Assembly: GCF_002795845.1 (NCBI RefSeq)
Contig: NZ_CP011797.1
Span: 2,441,501-2,505,500, forward strand
DNA length: 64,000 bases
Reading direction: 5' to 3'
DNA from: Reinekea forsetii
GTDB lineage: Bacteria; Pseudomonadota; Gammaproteobacteria; Pseudomonadales; Natronospirillaceae
Program-made: the position numbers and the translations under genes
Part shown: in pieces, positions 40,849-50,651 of the stretch
Position numbering within the stretch: position 1 is the stretch's first letter
How the letters are laid out: the number at the start of each line of letters is the position of its first letter
The notes under the pieces: generated by a model
Databases searched by the model: none
Told to the model about the DNA's origin: nothing
What the model saw: the letters and a program-made list of their open reading frames with translations, nothing else

Positions 40849-41136
40849 ATGAGCCTCGATCGCTCTCAGGTTGAAAATGTCGCGCGTTTGGCGCGTATCA
40901 AAATCGATGAAAATGAAATGGCCGACTACGTCGACAGCCTCTCGTCGATCCTCGCATTGGTTGATCAGATGCAGGCCATCGACACCACCGATGTTGAGCC
41001 GCTGGCCAACCCTCTCGATGCCGCGCAACGGCTCAGGGCCGACGTGGTCACCGAAGCAAATCAACGCGAGCTGCTGCAAGCCAACGCACCCCACGCCGAA
41101 AAGGGCCTGTTTCTCGTCCCTAAAGTTATTGAGTAA
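40849..41136 (+). CDS. gatC: Aspartyl/glutamyl-tRNA amidotransferase subunit C
   Basis: This is a 95-residue subunit that clamps GatA to GatB in the enzyme amidating misacylated Glu-tRNA-Gln or Asp-tRNA-Asn. [20 protein letters not shown] is the standard N-terminus and KVIE the standard C-terminus. AGGAG lies 9 bases before the ATG. GatA follows after 11 bases. Confidence 0.96.
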   Translation: MSLDRSQVENVARLARIKIDENEMADYVDSLSSILALVDQMQAIDTTDVEPLANPLDAAQRLRADVVTEANQRELLQANAPHAEKGLFLVPKVIE

Positions 41137-41147
41137 GGTACCTGCGC

Positions 41148-42596
41148 ATGTTAGATAAAACCCTCAAACAATTGTCTGATGGCCTGGCCCAAGGCGACTT
41201 TTCCAGTGTCGAATTGACCACCGCGTACCTGGACAGAATCCAGCAAGCAGACAGCCGTTACAATGCCTTTGTCACCGTCACCGGCAGCCAAGCCCTAGAC
41301 AGTGCCCGCGCCGCCGATGCCCGCCGTGCCAAGGGCGACGCCAGTGCTTTAACCGGCCTGCCGATTGCGCACAAAGATATATTCTGTACCGCCGGCGTAC
41401 GCACCAGCTGCGGCTCCAAAATGCTCGATAACTTTATCGCACCCTATGAGTCCACAGCCACGGCTCGCCTAGCTGACGCGGGCATGGTCATGCTCGGTAA
41501 GACCAATATGGATGAGTTTGCGATGGGTTCCTCTACCGAATCCAGCTATTACGGCGCGACCCGCAATCCATGGGATCTGGAAGCCGTGCCGGGCGGCTCC
41601 TCAGGCGGTTCTGCCGTTGCGGTTGCCGCGCGCATGGCTCCGGTCGCTCTGGGTACCGATACCGGTGGGTCAATTCGTCAGCCAGCCGCCTTTTGCGGCA
41701 TCACCGGCTTAAAGCCAACCTATGGCCGAGTATCGCGCTGGGGCATGATTGCCTATGGCTCGTCGCTCGATCAGGCCGGACCGATGACTCAAACCGCTGA
41801 GGATGCCGCCTTGCTGCTCAATAGCTTGGCCGGGTTCGACCCCAAGGACTCGACCTCAATGGAGCGCCCGGTCGAAGACTTTTTAGCCAACCTCAATCAA
41901 CCCATCAAGGGCTTGAGAATAGGCCTGCCCAAGGAATACTTTGGTGAGGGGCTCGATCCGGGCATCCGTGCCGCCGTCATGGACGCCGTTAAGCAATTTG
42001 AAGCGATGGGTGCCGTGGTGAAGGAAATTTCCCTGCCGCGTACCGAGTTGTCGATTCCGGCTTACTATATTATTGCCCCCGCCGAGGCCTCAACCAACCT
42101 GTCACGTTATGACGGTGTGCGCTATGGCCATCGTTGCGATGCACCAACTGATTTAGCCGACATGTATATGCGCACGCGCGCCGATGGGTTCGGCATCGAA
42201 GTAAAACGCCGCATCCTGGTCGGCACCTACGCGCTGTCAGCCGGCTATTACGACGCCTATTACCGTAAAGCCCAGCAGTTACGCCGCCTGATCAAGCAGG
42301 ACTTTCAACAAGCCTTGGCCGATGTCGATGTAATCTTGGGGCCAACGACCCCATCACCGGCTTGGAAAATTGGCGCAAAAAGTCAAGATCCAGTAGCCAT
42401 GTATCTGGAAGACATCTATACCCTGTCAGTCAATCTGGCCGGCTTACCGGGCCTAGCCCTGCCCTGCGGTTTCCAATCTGGACTGCCGGTGGGGCTGCAA
42501 CTTATCGGCAATTATTTTGACGAGGCCCGGTTGCTCAACATCGGCCATCAATTCCAGCTGGCAACAGACTGGCATACCCGCAAGCCGAATTTATAA
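41148..42596 (+). CDS. gatA: Aspartyl/glutamyl-tRNA amidotransferase subunit A
   Basis: GatA is the amidase that releases ammonia from glutamine. Its 482 residues contain the Ser-cisSer-Lys triad: Lys in PIAHKDIFC and the serines in [36 protein letters not shown] and TPSPAWKIG are further family marks. It is the middle gene of gatCAB; GatB follows ten bases after the stop. Confidence 0.97.
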   Translation: MLDKTLKQLSDGLAQGDFSSVELTTAYLDRIQQADSRYNAFVTVTGSQALDSARAADARRAKGDASALTGLPIAHKDIFCTAGVRTSCGSKMLDNFIAPYESTATARLADAGMVMLGKTNMDEFAMGSSTESSYYGATRNPWDLEAVPGGSSGGSAVAVAARMAPVALGTDTGGSIRQPAAFCGITGLKPTYGRVSRWGMIAYGSSLDQAGPMTQTAEDAALLLNSLAGFDPKDSTSMERPVEDFLANLNQPIKGLRIGLPKEYFGEGLDPGIRAAVMDAVKQFEAMGAVVKEISLPRTELSIPAYYIIAPAEASTNLSRYDGVRYGHRCDAPTDLADMYMRTRADGFGIEVKRRILVGTYALSAGYYDAYYRKAQQLRRLIKQDFQQALADVDVILGPTTPSPAWKIGAKSQDPVAMYLEDIYTLSVNLAGLPGLALPCGFQSGLPVGLQLIGNYFDEARLLNIGHQFQLATDWHTRKPNL

Positions 42597-42606
42597 GGAG
42601 AAGCGT

Positions 42607-44040
42607 ATGCAGTGGGAAACGGTTATCGGGTTGGAAATTCATGTCCAGCTCTCAACCCAATCAAAAATATTTTCAGGTTCCAGCACCGCCTTCGGTGCTG
42701 AGGCCAACACCCAGGCCAGCGTGATCGATCTGGCGCTACCCGGTGTATTGCCCGTCTTTAATGAACAGGCACTGGCAAAAGCAGTGGCCTTCGGCTTGGC
42801 AATCGATGCGCAGATTGGCAAGCGCTCGGTCTTCGATCGGAAAAATTATTTCTATCCCGATCTGCCCAAGGGCTATCAGGTTACCCAGATGGATTTCCCG
42901 ATTGTCGGCCAGGGCAGCGTCGATATCACCACCGAGGATGGCACCAACTTCACCATCGGTGTGACCCGAGCCCACCTGGAAGAGGATGCTGGCAAGTCGC
43001 TGCACGAAGACTTTCAGGGCATGAGCGGCATCGACCTGAATCGGGCCGGTACCCCTTTGCTCGAAATCGTCTCTGAACCGGACATTCGCAACGCCAAACA
43101 GGCCATCGCGTACCTTAAAAAAATTCACAGCATCATCACCTATATCGGCGTGTCCGATGGTGATATGTCGCAGGGTTCCATGCGCTGCGATGTGAATATT
43201 TCGCTGCGGCCATTCGGTCAATCTGAGTTTGGCACGCGCACCGAATTGAAGAATTTGAATTCCTTTAAATTTATTGAGAAGGCGATTCATACCGAAGTCG
43301 AGCGTCAGAAAGATATATTGGAAGACGGCGGCCGAATCATCCAGGAAACTCGGCTCTATGATGCCGATAAGGATGAAACCCGACCGATGCGCAGTAAGGA
43401 ATTCGCCAACGACTACCGTTATTTCCCGGAGCCCGACTTACTGCCGATCGAAATCGATGACGCCTATATCGAAGCCATACGTGCGACCTTGCCAGAATTA
43501 CCGGACACCAAACTGGCGCGCTTTATCGCCGATTTTGGTCTAACCGAATACGATGCCAGCGTGTTGACCAGCAGTCGCCCGATGGCAAACTATTTTGAAC
43601 GGGTCGCCGAACAGTGTGGCGACGCCAAACTGGCCGCCAACTGGTGTATGGGCGATCTATCGAAACTGCTCAACCAGCAGGATTTAACCATCGATAATTG
43701 CCCCATTGCGCCAGAGGACCTGGGTCTACTGTTGTTGCGCATCAAGGACAATACCATCTCCGGCAACATTGCCAAGACGGTATTCCAAGCGATGAGTGAC
43801 GCTCAAGGCTCGGCCGATGAGATTATCGCCGCCAAAGGTCTTAAACAGGTCACCGACAGCGGAGCCATTGCCGCTCTGGTAGATCAGGTGATTGCCGACA
43901 ACCTCGATCAGTTCAATGCGTTTAAGGGCGGCAAGGATAAGCTGATTGGCTTCTTCGTCGGCCAAGTCATGAAGCTCTCTAAGGGCCAGGCCAACCCCGG
44001 TCAGGTGAACGACATCCTACAAGCCAAGGCTAAAGAGTAG
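42607..44040 (+). CDS. gatB: Aspartyl/glutamyl-tRNA amidotransferase subunit B
   Basis: GatB binds the misacylated tRNA and performs the ATP-dependent kinase and transamidase steps. Its 477 residues begin [20 protein letters not shown], with [14 protein letters not shown] and [10 protein letters not shown] following and a YqeY-like tail domain at the C-terminus. The ATG at 42607 is preceded by AAGGAG; longer upstream extensions would run into gatA. A terminator follows. Confidence 0.97.
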   Translation: MQWETVIGLEIHVQLSTQSKIFSGSSTAFGAEANTQASVIDLALPGVLPVFNEQALAKAVAFGLAIDAQIGKRSVFDRKNYFYPDLPKGYQVTQMDFPIVGQGSVDITTEDGTNFTIGVTRAHLEEDAGKSLHEDFQGMSGIDLNRAGTPLLEIVSEPDIRNAKQAIAYLKKIHSIITYIGVSDGDMSQGSMRCDVNISLRPFGQSEFGTRTELKNLNSFKFIEKAIHTEVERQKDILEDGGRIIQETRLYDADKDETRPMRSKEFANDYRYFPEPDLLPIEIDDAYIEAIRATLPELPDTKLARFIADFGLTEYDASVLTSSRPMANYFERVAEQCGDAKLAANWCMGDLSKLLNQQDLTIDNCPIAPEDLGLLLLRIKDNTISGNIAKTVFQAMSDAQGSADEIIAAKGLKQVTDSGAIAALVDQVIADNLDQFNAFKGGKDKLIGFFVGQVMKLSKGQANPGQVNDILQAKAKE

Positions 44041-44079
44041 TATTGAGGCGGTCGATCCTATTGGCCGCTTAATCTGTCG

Positions 44080-44118
44080 CCCCTTGCCAAGCCACCCAAC
44101 CCGGCAAGGGGTCTTATT
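44080..44118 (+). terminator. Probable terminator of gatCAB
   Basis: CCCCTTGCC (44080-44088) and GGCAAGGGG (44103-44111) form a perfect 9-bp stem with a 14-base loop, followed by TCTTATT. It lies 40 bases after the gatB stop. Confidence 0.7.
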
Positions 44119-44216
44119 AGTCATCGCTCGCCCCCGGTTGAACGGCCACTCGGGCACATAATCTAGACCCTCAACTCATCCCACCCCCCTCCTAGCCGGC
44201 ATTGCGCGGCGCCCAA

Positions 44217-44223
44217 CTATACT
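44217..44223 (+). promoter_or_regulatory. Candidate -10 element CTATACT of the first GGDEF gene
   Basis: CTATACT stands 76 bases upstream of the start codon. The same heptamer stands at exactly the same distance upstream of the second paralogue. It equals the extended -10 preferred by sigma-S, and no good -35 is visible. Sigma factor use is inferred. Confidence 0.4.
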
Positions 44224-44298
44224 CGTCTGTAACGCCCTAATAGTTAAGTTTGGCCACTACAAGGCCTACCACTCACTGTTGTATATTAAGGTGACCTA

Positions 44299-46182
44299 TT
44301 GACCCCCGTGAAAAGACTGATTCGACGCTCGGCCATCCTGGTCTTGTCGGCACTGACCGGACCGCTGTTCGCCGCCTCGGTGCCCACCTTGGATGCGCAG
44401 ACTGCGCTCAACAAGGGTGAAGTCAGTCTGAGCGGCACCTGGGGCTTTACCTGGGGCCGCTGGATCCCCCTGGATACGATTCAATCGAGCGAACTGTCGG
44501 TCGAGCACGTTGAGCTGCCGAACTTCTTACTCAACCTAGGGAGCAGCCAAACCCAGAAAACCGATAATATTGTTCAAGGCTATGGCACCTATGTTTTGCA
44601 AATCGACAACCTCCGTGAGGCATTTGAGCATCCCACCCTGTTTGTCCGCTATGTGCAAGATGCTTGGCAGGCATGGTGGGTCGATAGCAGCGGCGAGATC
44701 AGCCTACTGGGGCAATCGGGGCAGATAGCCAAGCGCGCGGATGAGCAGGCGTTTCGCAACAATACCGCCATTATCCACCTGCCCGGCAAGAGTCAGAGCG
44801 GCACTCTGGTGATCTACCTATCGGCCTATCACACCAGCTATGCCGGCCTCTATGGTGAACTGACCATACGCGAACAGGAGACGACCCTAAGGGGGCTGCT
44901 GACGGACCTGACCGTACGCACTTTTTTAATCGCTGTTGGTATCTATGTCACCATTCAGAATTTGGTTTTCTATGTTCGCCGGCCGCAAGAAAAAACCCTC
45001 TTACTCTTAGCGCTGTTTGCCGCGGTGATTTTAGTACGGGCGGCTTTAGCGTCCGGCTATGTCGACTATTTTATTGCCCAACCGCGCTGGGCAACAACCT
45101 TTTTTAAGGCAGAATATCTGTTAGTGGTCTGGCCAGGTATCGCCGCGTTACATTTTTTATTGGCGTTTTTTCCGGTGCGCGGATCGCGTCAGTTTATGCT
45201 CGGGGTCTACCTGTTCTTTGGCGCACTGATACTGGTCACCAGTTTTGCTCCCTTGTCGCAAGTGACGCTAAATCTATGGGCCTATCAAATCGGCCTGCTG
45301 GTTTTTACCGCGCTATGCATGATTACCGTGGTGCGCGGCCTGGTGCTTCGACTTCCGGATGCCCGGCATTTCTTATTCAGTATCACGCCGCTCGTCTTGG
45401 CCGTTTTTAACGATCTGATCGCCGGACAAATGGCCAGTTATAATTTCTTTATTGTCGAGTATGGTTTGTTTCTCTTTCTCTTCGTACAGACTCAAATTCA
45501 GTCGACTCGCTTTGTCGACGCACTGAAAACATCCGAACACCTGAGCGCCCATCTAGTTGAGGAAGTTGCCCTAAAAACTCGGCAACTGCGCTTACACAAC
45601 GAGCGTTTAACCGAACAAGCCGTGGATCTGTCGCATCAAAACGACGAAATAAAATTGATCGCCGAGACCGATCATCTGACCGGCCTACTCAATCGCCAAA
45701 CCCTGGACAAGTTATCCGAGCTGCAATTCCAGTTGGCCATCGGCTATCGCCAACCCTTGGCGCTGGTGATCATGGACCTCGATCATTTCAAGGCCATTAA
45801 CGATACCCATGGCCATCTGGTGGGCGATGAATGTCTGATCTTTGTGGCATCTTTTTTACGCGGCTACAAGCTGCGTAAGCGCGATATCATCGCCCGCTTC
45901 GGCGGCGAAGAACTGGTTATCCTGCTAGCCGATACCAACCTCGCCATGGCCACCAAGATTACCCAGGATCTTTGCGATAGCCTGGCCAAGACACCGGTCA
46001 CCGGCGACCATCCCGATATCATCCTGACCGCCAGCTTTGGCATTGCCGAGCGGATTAGCAGTCGGGCACAAAGCGTGCACCAACTGATTGGCTTTGCCGA
46101 CCAGGCCCTCTATCAGGCCAAGCGGCACGGTCGAAACCGGGTGGAGGCCTACGACCCGAGCGGGCCCGAGGCAGAGGTCTAA
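44299..46182 (+). CDS. 7TM sensor diguanylate cyclase (7TMR-DISM plus GGDEF), paralogue 1
   Basis: This is a 627-residue inner-membrane enzyme making c-di-GMP from two GTP. A signal peptide (about 1-26) is followed by a periplasmic beta-rich sensor (WGFTWGRW, about 27-200), a seven-helix membrane domain (about 205-395), a coiled linker and a GGDEF domain (about 450-615). The active site is GGEEL (about 535-539), and the product-inhibition I-site RKRD lies five residues before it. The start is TTG 44299 with AAGGTGA spaced correctly. It is followed by a tandem paralogue with a 2049-bp period. The sensed signal is unknown, although such sensor domains often bind carbohydrates. Confidence 0.92.
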   Translation: MTPVKRLIRRSAILVLSALTGPLFAASVPTLDAQTALNKGEVSLSGTWGFTWGRWIPLDTIQSSELSVEHVELPNFLLNLGSSQTQKTDNIVQGYGTYVLQIDNLREAFEHPTLFVRYVQDAWQAWWVDSSGEISLLGQSGQIAKRADEQAFRNNTAIIHLPGKSQSGTLVIYLSAYHTSYAGLYGELTIREQETTLRGLLTDLTVRTFLIAVGIYVTIQNLVFYVRRPQEKTLLLLALFAAVILVRAALASGYVDYFIAQPRWATTFFKAEYLLVVWPGIAALHFLLAFFPVRGSRQFMLGVYLFFGALILVTSFAPLSQVTLNLWAYQIGLLVFTALCMITVVRGLVLRLPDARHFLFSITPLVLAVFNDLIAGQMASYNFFIVEYGLFLFLFVQTQIQSTRFVDALKTSEHLSAHLVEEVALKTRQLRLHNERLTEQAVDLSHQNDEIKLIAETDHLTGLLNRQTLDKLSELQFQLAIGYRQPLALVIMDLDHFKAINDTHGHLVGDECLIFVASFLRGYKLRKRDIIARFGGEELVILLADTNLAMATKITQDLCDSLAKTPVTGDHPDIILTASFGIAERISSRAQSVHQLIGFADQALYQAKRHGRNRVEAYDPSGPEAEV

Positions 46183-46265
46183 GCGGCTCAAAAACCCCAC
46201 TCCGTCTACGCTAGACCCTGGCCTCAAACCACCCCCCAGACGCCGCGGATCGTCCGCTGTTCCGA

Positions 46266-46272
46266 CTATACT
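46266..46272 (+). promoter_or_regulatory. Candidate -10 element CTATACT of the second GGDEF gene
   Basis: It is the same heptamer at the same 76-base distance from the start as in paralogue 1, within an upstream region that aligns without gaps. Shared patches TTGGCCA and CACTCACT also keep their positions. The second gene may therefore have its own promoter. Confidence 0.4.
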
Positions 46273-46347
46273 GATTCAAGCTATCAGCGCCGATTAGGTT
46301 GGCCAGATCTCGCCCCGACACTCACTCTTAGGCCCTAAGGTAAGCTA

Positions 46348-48249
46348 TTGACTGTATTCAAAAACCTGACGCGCCTAGGTACCACCTTGTTGCTCTGGGC
46401 ACTGCTCGAGCCAGTGTTGGCCGCGCCCGTTCCAACACTTAACGCCGAGGCGGCGCTGCAAGATGGCGAGCTTAGCTTGGCCGGCAGCTGGGGCTTTAGT
46501 TGGGGCCGCTGGCTACCGTTGGATCAGATTGGCTCCGCCGACCTCTCTGTGGATCGGGTTGAACTGCCCAACTATTTGGTCGATTTACCGATAGAGGGTC
46601 TGGCCGGGCGCGACGGCATCGTGCGCGGCCATGGCACCTACCTGCTGCGACTCACCCATCTGGACGCCGCCTTTGTCCGTCCGGCTCTATCGATGCGCTA
46701 TGCTCGAGACGCTTGGCAAGCCTGGTGGGTCGACGACGCCGGCGCGGTGCAGCTGCTCGGTCAGTCCGGGCAGATTGCCGAAAACGCCGAGGACCAGGCG
46801 ATGCGTCATAAGGCGTCCTTATTGATCCTGCCCAGCACCAGCCAGGGCGGCACCCTAGTGGTGTACCTGTCGGCGTACCATTCAAACCATTCCGGCCTCT
46901 ATGGCGACTTTACTTTGCGTGAGTATGACAGTGCATTTCGTCTCATCCTGACCGACCTATTGGTGCGCACCTTTCTGATCGCGGTGGGCATCTATGCGAC
47001 TATTCAAAATATGGTCTTTTTCCTGCGCCGACCCCAGGAAACCACCCTGCTGCTCTTGGCGCTTTTTTCCGGGGTTAGCCTCTCCAGAGCGGCTTTTTCA
47101 TCCGGTTATGTCGACTATTTTATCGCCCAGCCCTACTGGTCTATTTTTTTCTATAAGGTTGAATACATCTTAATTTTTTGGCCGGCCATTGCCGGACTGC
47201 AACTATTGTTAGGATTTTTTCCGGTGCGTTCGGGGCGTCAGTTGATGCGGCTGACCTATGGTCTCTTTGCCCTAGCAATTCTGGCAACCGCTATCGCCCC
47301 GATGTCCAGCGTCACCGCACATCTATGGGCCTATCAACTGGCGTTACTGTTCTTCACCCTGCTCTGTTTGCTGACTATTATTCGTGGCCTCATACTGCGC
47401 CTGCCCGATGCGCGCCATTTCCTGCTCAGCGCCACGCCCCTGATGATGGCCGTTATCAATGATGTAATTGCCGGCCAATTGGCCAGCTATAACCTCTATG
47501 TGACCGAATACGCGCTCTTCTTGTTCCTCTTTGTACAAACCCAGATCCAATCGGCGCGCTTTGTCGACGCGCTAAAAACCTCCGAACATCTGAGTGCGCA
47601 TCTGGGTGAGGAAGTGGCCCTGAAAACCCGCCAACTGCGTTTGCACAATGAGCTGCTCACGGAACAGGCCGAGGACCTGTCGCATCAGAACGATGAAATA
47701 AAGTTGATCGCCGAAACCGATCACCTGACCGGCCTGCTCAATCGGCAAACCCTAGATAAGTTATCGGAGCTGCAATTTCAGCTCGCCATAGGCTATCGCC
47801 AACCCCTAGCGCTGGTGATCATGGATCTGGACCATTTTAAGGCGATCAACGACACCCATGGCCACCTGGTGGGTGACGAGTGTCTAATATTCGTCGCGTC
47901 CTTCTTACGCGGTTACAAGCTGCGCAAACGGGATATCATTGCCCGCTTCGGCGGTGAGGAATTGGTTATCCTGCTGGCCGATACCGATTTGGACATGGCG
48001 CTCAGCATGGCTCAGGATCTGTGCGTTAATCTGGCCAAAACACCGGTGCGCGGTGATCATCCGGATATTACCCTGACCGCCAGTTTCGGCGTTGCCGAAC
48101 TGATTAGCAGCCGGGCGAACAGTGTGCATCAGTTGATCGGCTTCGCCGACCAGGCCCTGTATCAGGCCAAGCAACGGGGTCGCAACCGAGTTTCCGCCTA
48201 TACCCGCCCCGCTGCGGACCGGCGATCCACGACACCGGGCGCAGTCTGA
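46348..48249 (+). CDS. 7TM sensor diguanylate cyclase (7TMR-DISM plus GGDEF), paralogue 2
   Basis: This is a 633-residue paralogue of the preceding gene with the same order: signal peptide, periplasmic sensor (WGFSWGRW), seven membrane helices, coiled linker and GGDEF with GGEEL at about 535-539 and I-site RKRD. The sensor half has diverged, while 104 consecutive residues around the linker and GGDEF core are identical. The start is again TTG, at 46348, with AAGGTAAGCTA before it. The two enzymes probably respond to different signals but make c-di-GMP with the same catalytic behaviour. Confidence 0.92.
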   Translation: MTVFKNLTRLGTTLLLWALLEPVLAAPVPTLNAEAALQDGELSLAGSWGFSWGRWLPLDQIGSADLSVDRVELPNYLVDLPIEGLAGRDGIVRGHGTYLLRLTHLDAAFVRPALSMRYARDAWQAWWVDDAGAVQLLGQSGQIAENAEDQAMRHKASLLILPSTSQGGTLVVYLSAYHSNHSGLYGDFTLREYDSAFRLILTDLLVRTFLIAVGIYATIQNMVFFLRRPQETTLLLLALFSGVSLSRAAFSSGYVDYFIAQPYWSIFFYKVEYILIFWPAIAGLQLLLGFFPVRSGRQLMRLTYGLFALAILATAIAPMSSVTAHLWAYQLALLFFTLLCLLTIIRGLILRLPDARHFLLSATPLMMAVINDVIAGQLASYNLYVTEYALFLFLFVQTQIQSARFVDALKTSEHLSAHLGEEVALKTRQLRLHNELLTEQAEDLSHQNDEIKLIAETDHLTGLLNRQTLDKLSELQFQLAIGYRQPLALVIMDLDHFKAINDTHGHLVGDECLIFVASFLRGYKLRKRDIIARFGGEELVILLADTDLDMALSMAQDLCVNLAKTPVRGDHPDITLTASFGVAELISSRANSVHQLIGFADQALYQAKQRGRNRVSAYTRPAADRRSTTPGAV

Positions 48250-48405
48250 GCCGAGCGTTTGGCAATTACCAGTTACCCCAGAGCCCGCTCCGGGTCAACT
48301 TCAACTTGAATCGCATAGCCCCGGAAAAAATATTTTTCGCCGCCAAACCGCACGGCGGTCGGGCTGCGTCAATGTCAACAATGCAGAAAAATAAAATTCC
48401 CTTCC

Positions 48406-48455
48406 AACACTACAGATAGTGTTTTAGAATCACTTTCAACACTACAACTAGTATT
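48406..48455 (+). promoter_or_regulatory. Tandem NrdR boxes upstream of nrdJa
   Basis: AACACTACAGATAGTGTT (48406-48423) and AACACTACAACTAGTATT (48438-48455) both fit the NrdR box acaCWATATWtWgtgt. Their centres are 32 bp apart, about three helical turns, the normal spacing for NrdR. They imply repression of the reductase operon when dATP is high. The nrdR gene itself is not in the window. Confidence 0.85.
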
Positions 48456-48489
48456 TAATCTCATTCTGTAGACTAAGGAGCCTGCCGCC

Positions 48490-50640
48490 ATGACTGACAA
48501 AACAGAGCTGGAACGTGATAATTGCGTCAAGATCGACCATCAATCCGCGTCGATCGACATCTGGGACTCCAAGTACCGCCTGAAAGACAGTCGCGGTAAC
48601 CCGGTGGATAACAGCATGCACGACACCTTCTCTCGAGTGGCCGATGCCTTATCTGCCGTTGAGAAGGGTAAAAAGAAGCAAGACGAGTGGCAGAGCAAGT
48701 TCAAGTGGGCGCTTGAAAACGGCGCCATCCCAGCCGGTCGTATTGTCTCCAATGCCGGCGCGCTGGCCCACAAACCGGCCACCTCAACCATCAACTGTAC
48801 CGTGTCCGGTACCATCGAAGACTCGATGGACGGCATCCTGAAGAAGGTGCATGAAGCAGGCCTTACGCTGAAAGCCGGTTGCGGCATCGGTTATGAATTC
48901 TCCACCCTGCGCCCGCGCGACGCCTTCGTCTCCGGCGCTGGCGCTTACACCTCCGGCCCACTGTCCTTTATGGATATCTATGACCGCATGTGCTTTACCG
49001 TGTCCTCGGCCGGTGGCCGACGCGGCGCCCAGATGGCGACCTTCGATGTCAGCCATCCCGATGTAATCGACTTTATCAAGGCCAAGCGCGAAGATGCTCG
49101 CCTACGTCAGTTCAACCTGTCGCTGTTGATCACCACCGAATTTATGGAAGCCGTTAAGAACGATCAGGAATGGCCTCTGGTGTTCCCGGTTTCTGAAGCT
49201 GAAGCGCTGCGCGACGGTCTGGATGTCAACGACAGCGCTCAGGTGATTTGGAAAGACTGGCACGTCAAGAATGTCTATATGCAGAACGCAGACGGCCAGA
49301 TCGCCTTTAAGGTGTATCGGGTGATCAAGGCGCGCAATCTGTGGAATATCATCATGACCTCCACCTACGATTTCGCCGAGCCAGGCTTTATTCTGATCGA
49401 CAAGGTCAATGAATATAATAACAACTGGTTTTGTGAAACCATCCGCGCCACCAACCCATGTGGCGAACAGCCTCTGCCGCCCTATGGCAGCTGCCTGCTG
49501 GGCTCGGTCAACCTGACCCATTTTGTCGCCGATCCCTTCACCGACAAGGCCCGCTTCGACTGGGACAAGTATCGTAAAGTCGTGCAGATTTTCACCCGCA
49601 TGCTCGATAACGTGGTGGAAATCAATGGCCTACCCTTGGAAGGCCAACGCCAGGAAATTGTCCGCAAACGTCGCCATGGCATGGGCTACCTAGGTTTGGG
49701 CTCTACCATCACCATGTTGCAAATGAAGTATGGCGATGACAAATCGGTGGCCTTCACCGAAGAAGTGACCAAAAGCATGGCCATGGCCGGCTGGGAAACC
49801 GGTTTGGAACTGGCGCGCGAGAAAGGCCCAGCGCCGGTTATGAGCGAAGAATTCGAAATCACTGGAGAGATGGTGCGCGCGCGCCCAGAAATACTCAGCG
49901 ATGGCTATCAGGTGGGTGACAAGCTGCCCGGTCGTATTCTGCACGCTAAATACAGCCGCTATATGCAAAAGCTGGCCGCCGAGGCACCCGAACTGGTTAA
50001 TGAACTGGCCCAAACCGGCGCCCGCTTCACGCACCATTCGTCTATTGCCCCGACCGGCACCATCAGTCTGTCGATTGCCAATAACGCCAGTAACGGCATC
50101 GAGCCAAGCTTTGCGCACCACTATAGCCGTAATGTGATTCGCTCAGGCCGCAAGACCAAGGAAAAGATAGATGTTTTTTCCTTTGAACTCTTGGCTTACC
50201 GCCAACTGGTCAATGATCAGGCCATGCCTTACAGCGACGCGGCCGATGCGCAGCTGCCGGACTATTTCCGCTCCGCCGATGATATAGCGCCGAAAGAGCA
50301 TGTGGACATTCAGGCCGCGGCACAGAAGTGGATCGACTCGTCGATCTCCAAGACCGCCAACGTGCCTACTGACTACCCGTTCGATGACTTTAAAGATATT
50401 TATCTCTACGCCTATGAACAGGGCCTCAAGGGCTGCACCACCTTCCGTTTTAACCCGGAAGCGTTCCAGGGCGTACTGGTCAAAGAAGTCGATCTGGCCA
50501 ACACCACCTATCGCTTCAAACTGGCCGACGGCTCCACCATGGAAGCCAAGGGCAATGAGATGATTGAATACGATGGCGAAACCCATTCAGCTGCCAACCT
50601 CTTTGATGCGCTCAAAGAAGGCTACTACGGGAAATTTTAA
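48490..50640 (+). CDS. nrdJa: Adenosylcobalamin-dependent ribonucleotide reductase, catalytic subunit NrdJa
   Basis: This class II reductase subunit makes deoxyribonucleotides with a B12 radical, with or without oxygen. Its 716 residues contain the substrate-side cysteine in TINCTVSG, the radical-site motif NPCGEQPLPPYGSC (about 323-336), EFSTLRPRDAFVSGAGAYTS near 140 and SIAPTGTISL late in the protein. The C-terminal redox tail is missing and is supplied by the next gene, as in the split NrdJa/NrdJb enzyme of Pseudomonas aeruginosa. AAGGAG precedes the ATG. Two NrdR boxes lie upstream. Confidence 0.94.
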   Translation: MTDKTELERDNCVKIDHQSASIDIWDSKYRLKDSRGNPVDNSMHDTFSRVADALSAVEKGKKKQDEWQSKFKWALENGAIPAGRIVSNAGALAHKPATSTINCTVSGTIEDSMDGILKKVHEAGLTLKAGCGIGYEFSTLRPRDAFVSGAGAYTSGPLSFMDIYDRMCFTVSSAGGRRGAQMATFDVSHPDVIDFIKAKREDARLRQFNLSLLITTEFMEAVKNDQEWPLVFPVSEAEALRDGLDVNDSAQVIWKDWHVKNVYMQNADGQIAFKVYRVIKARNLWNIIMTSTYDFAEPGFILIDKVNEYNNNWFCETIRATNPCGEQPLPPYGSCLLGSVNLTHFVADPFTDKARFDWDKYRKVVQIFTRMLDNVVEINGLPLEGQRQEIVRKRRHGMGYLGLGSTITMLQMKYGDDKSVAFTEEVTKSMAMAGWETGLELAREKGPAPVMSEEFEITGEMVRARPEILSDGYQVGDKLPGRILHAKYSRYMQKLAAEAPELVNELAQTGARFTHHSSIAPTGTISLSIANNASNGIEPSFAHHYSRNVIRSGRKTKEKIDVFSFELLAYRQLVNDQAMPYSDAADAQLPDYFRSADDIAPKEHVDIQAAAQKWIDSSISKTANVPTDYPFDDFKDIYLYAYEQGLKGCTTFRFNPEAFQGVLVKEVDLANTTYRFKLADGSTMEAKGNEMIEYDGETHSAANLFDALKEGYYGKF

Positions 50641-50651
50641 GGATGACTACG

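Noticed and set aside
48250-48405. Cobalamin riboswitch upstream of nrdJa
   Set aside because: The B12-box core (GCCACTG type) is absent; the NrdR boxes explain the control better.
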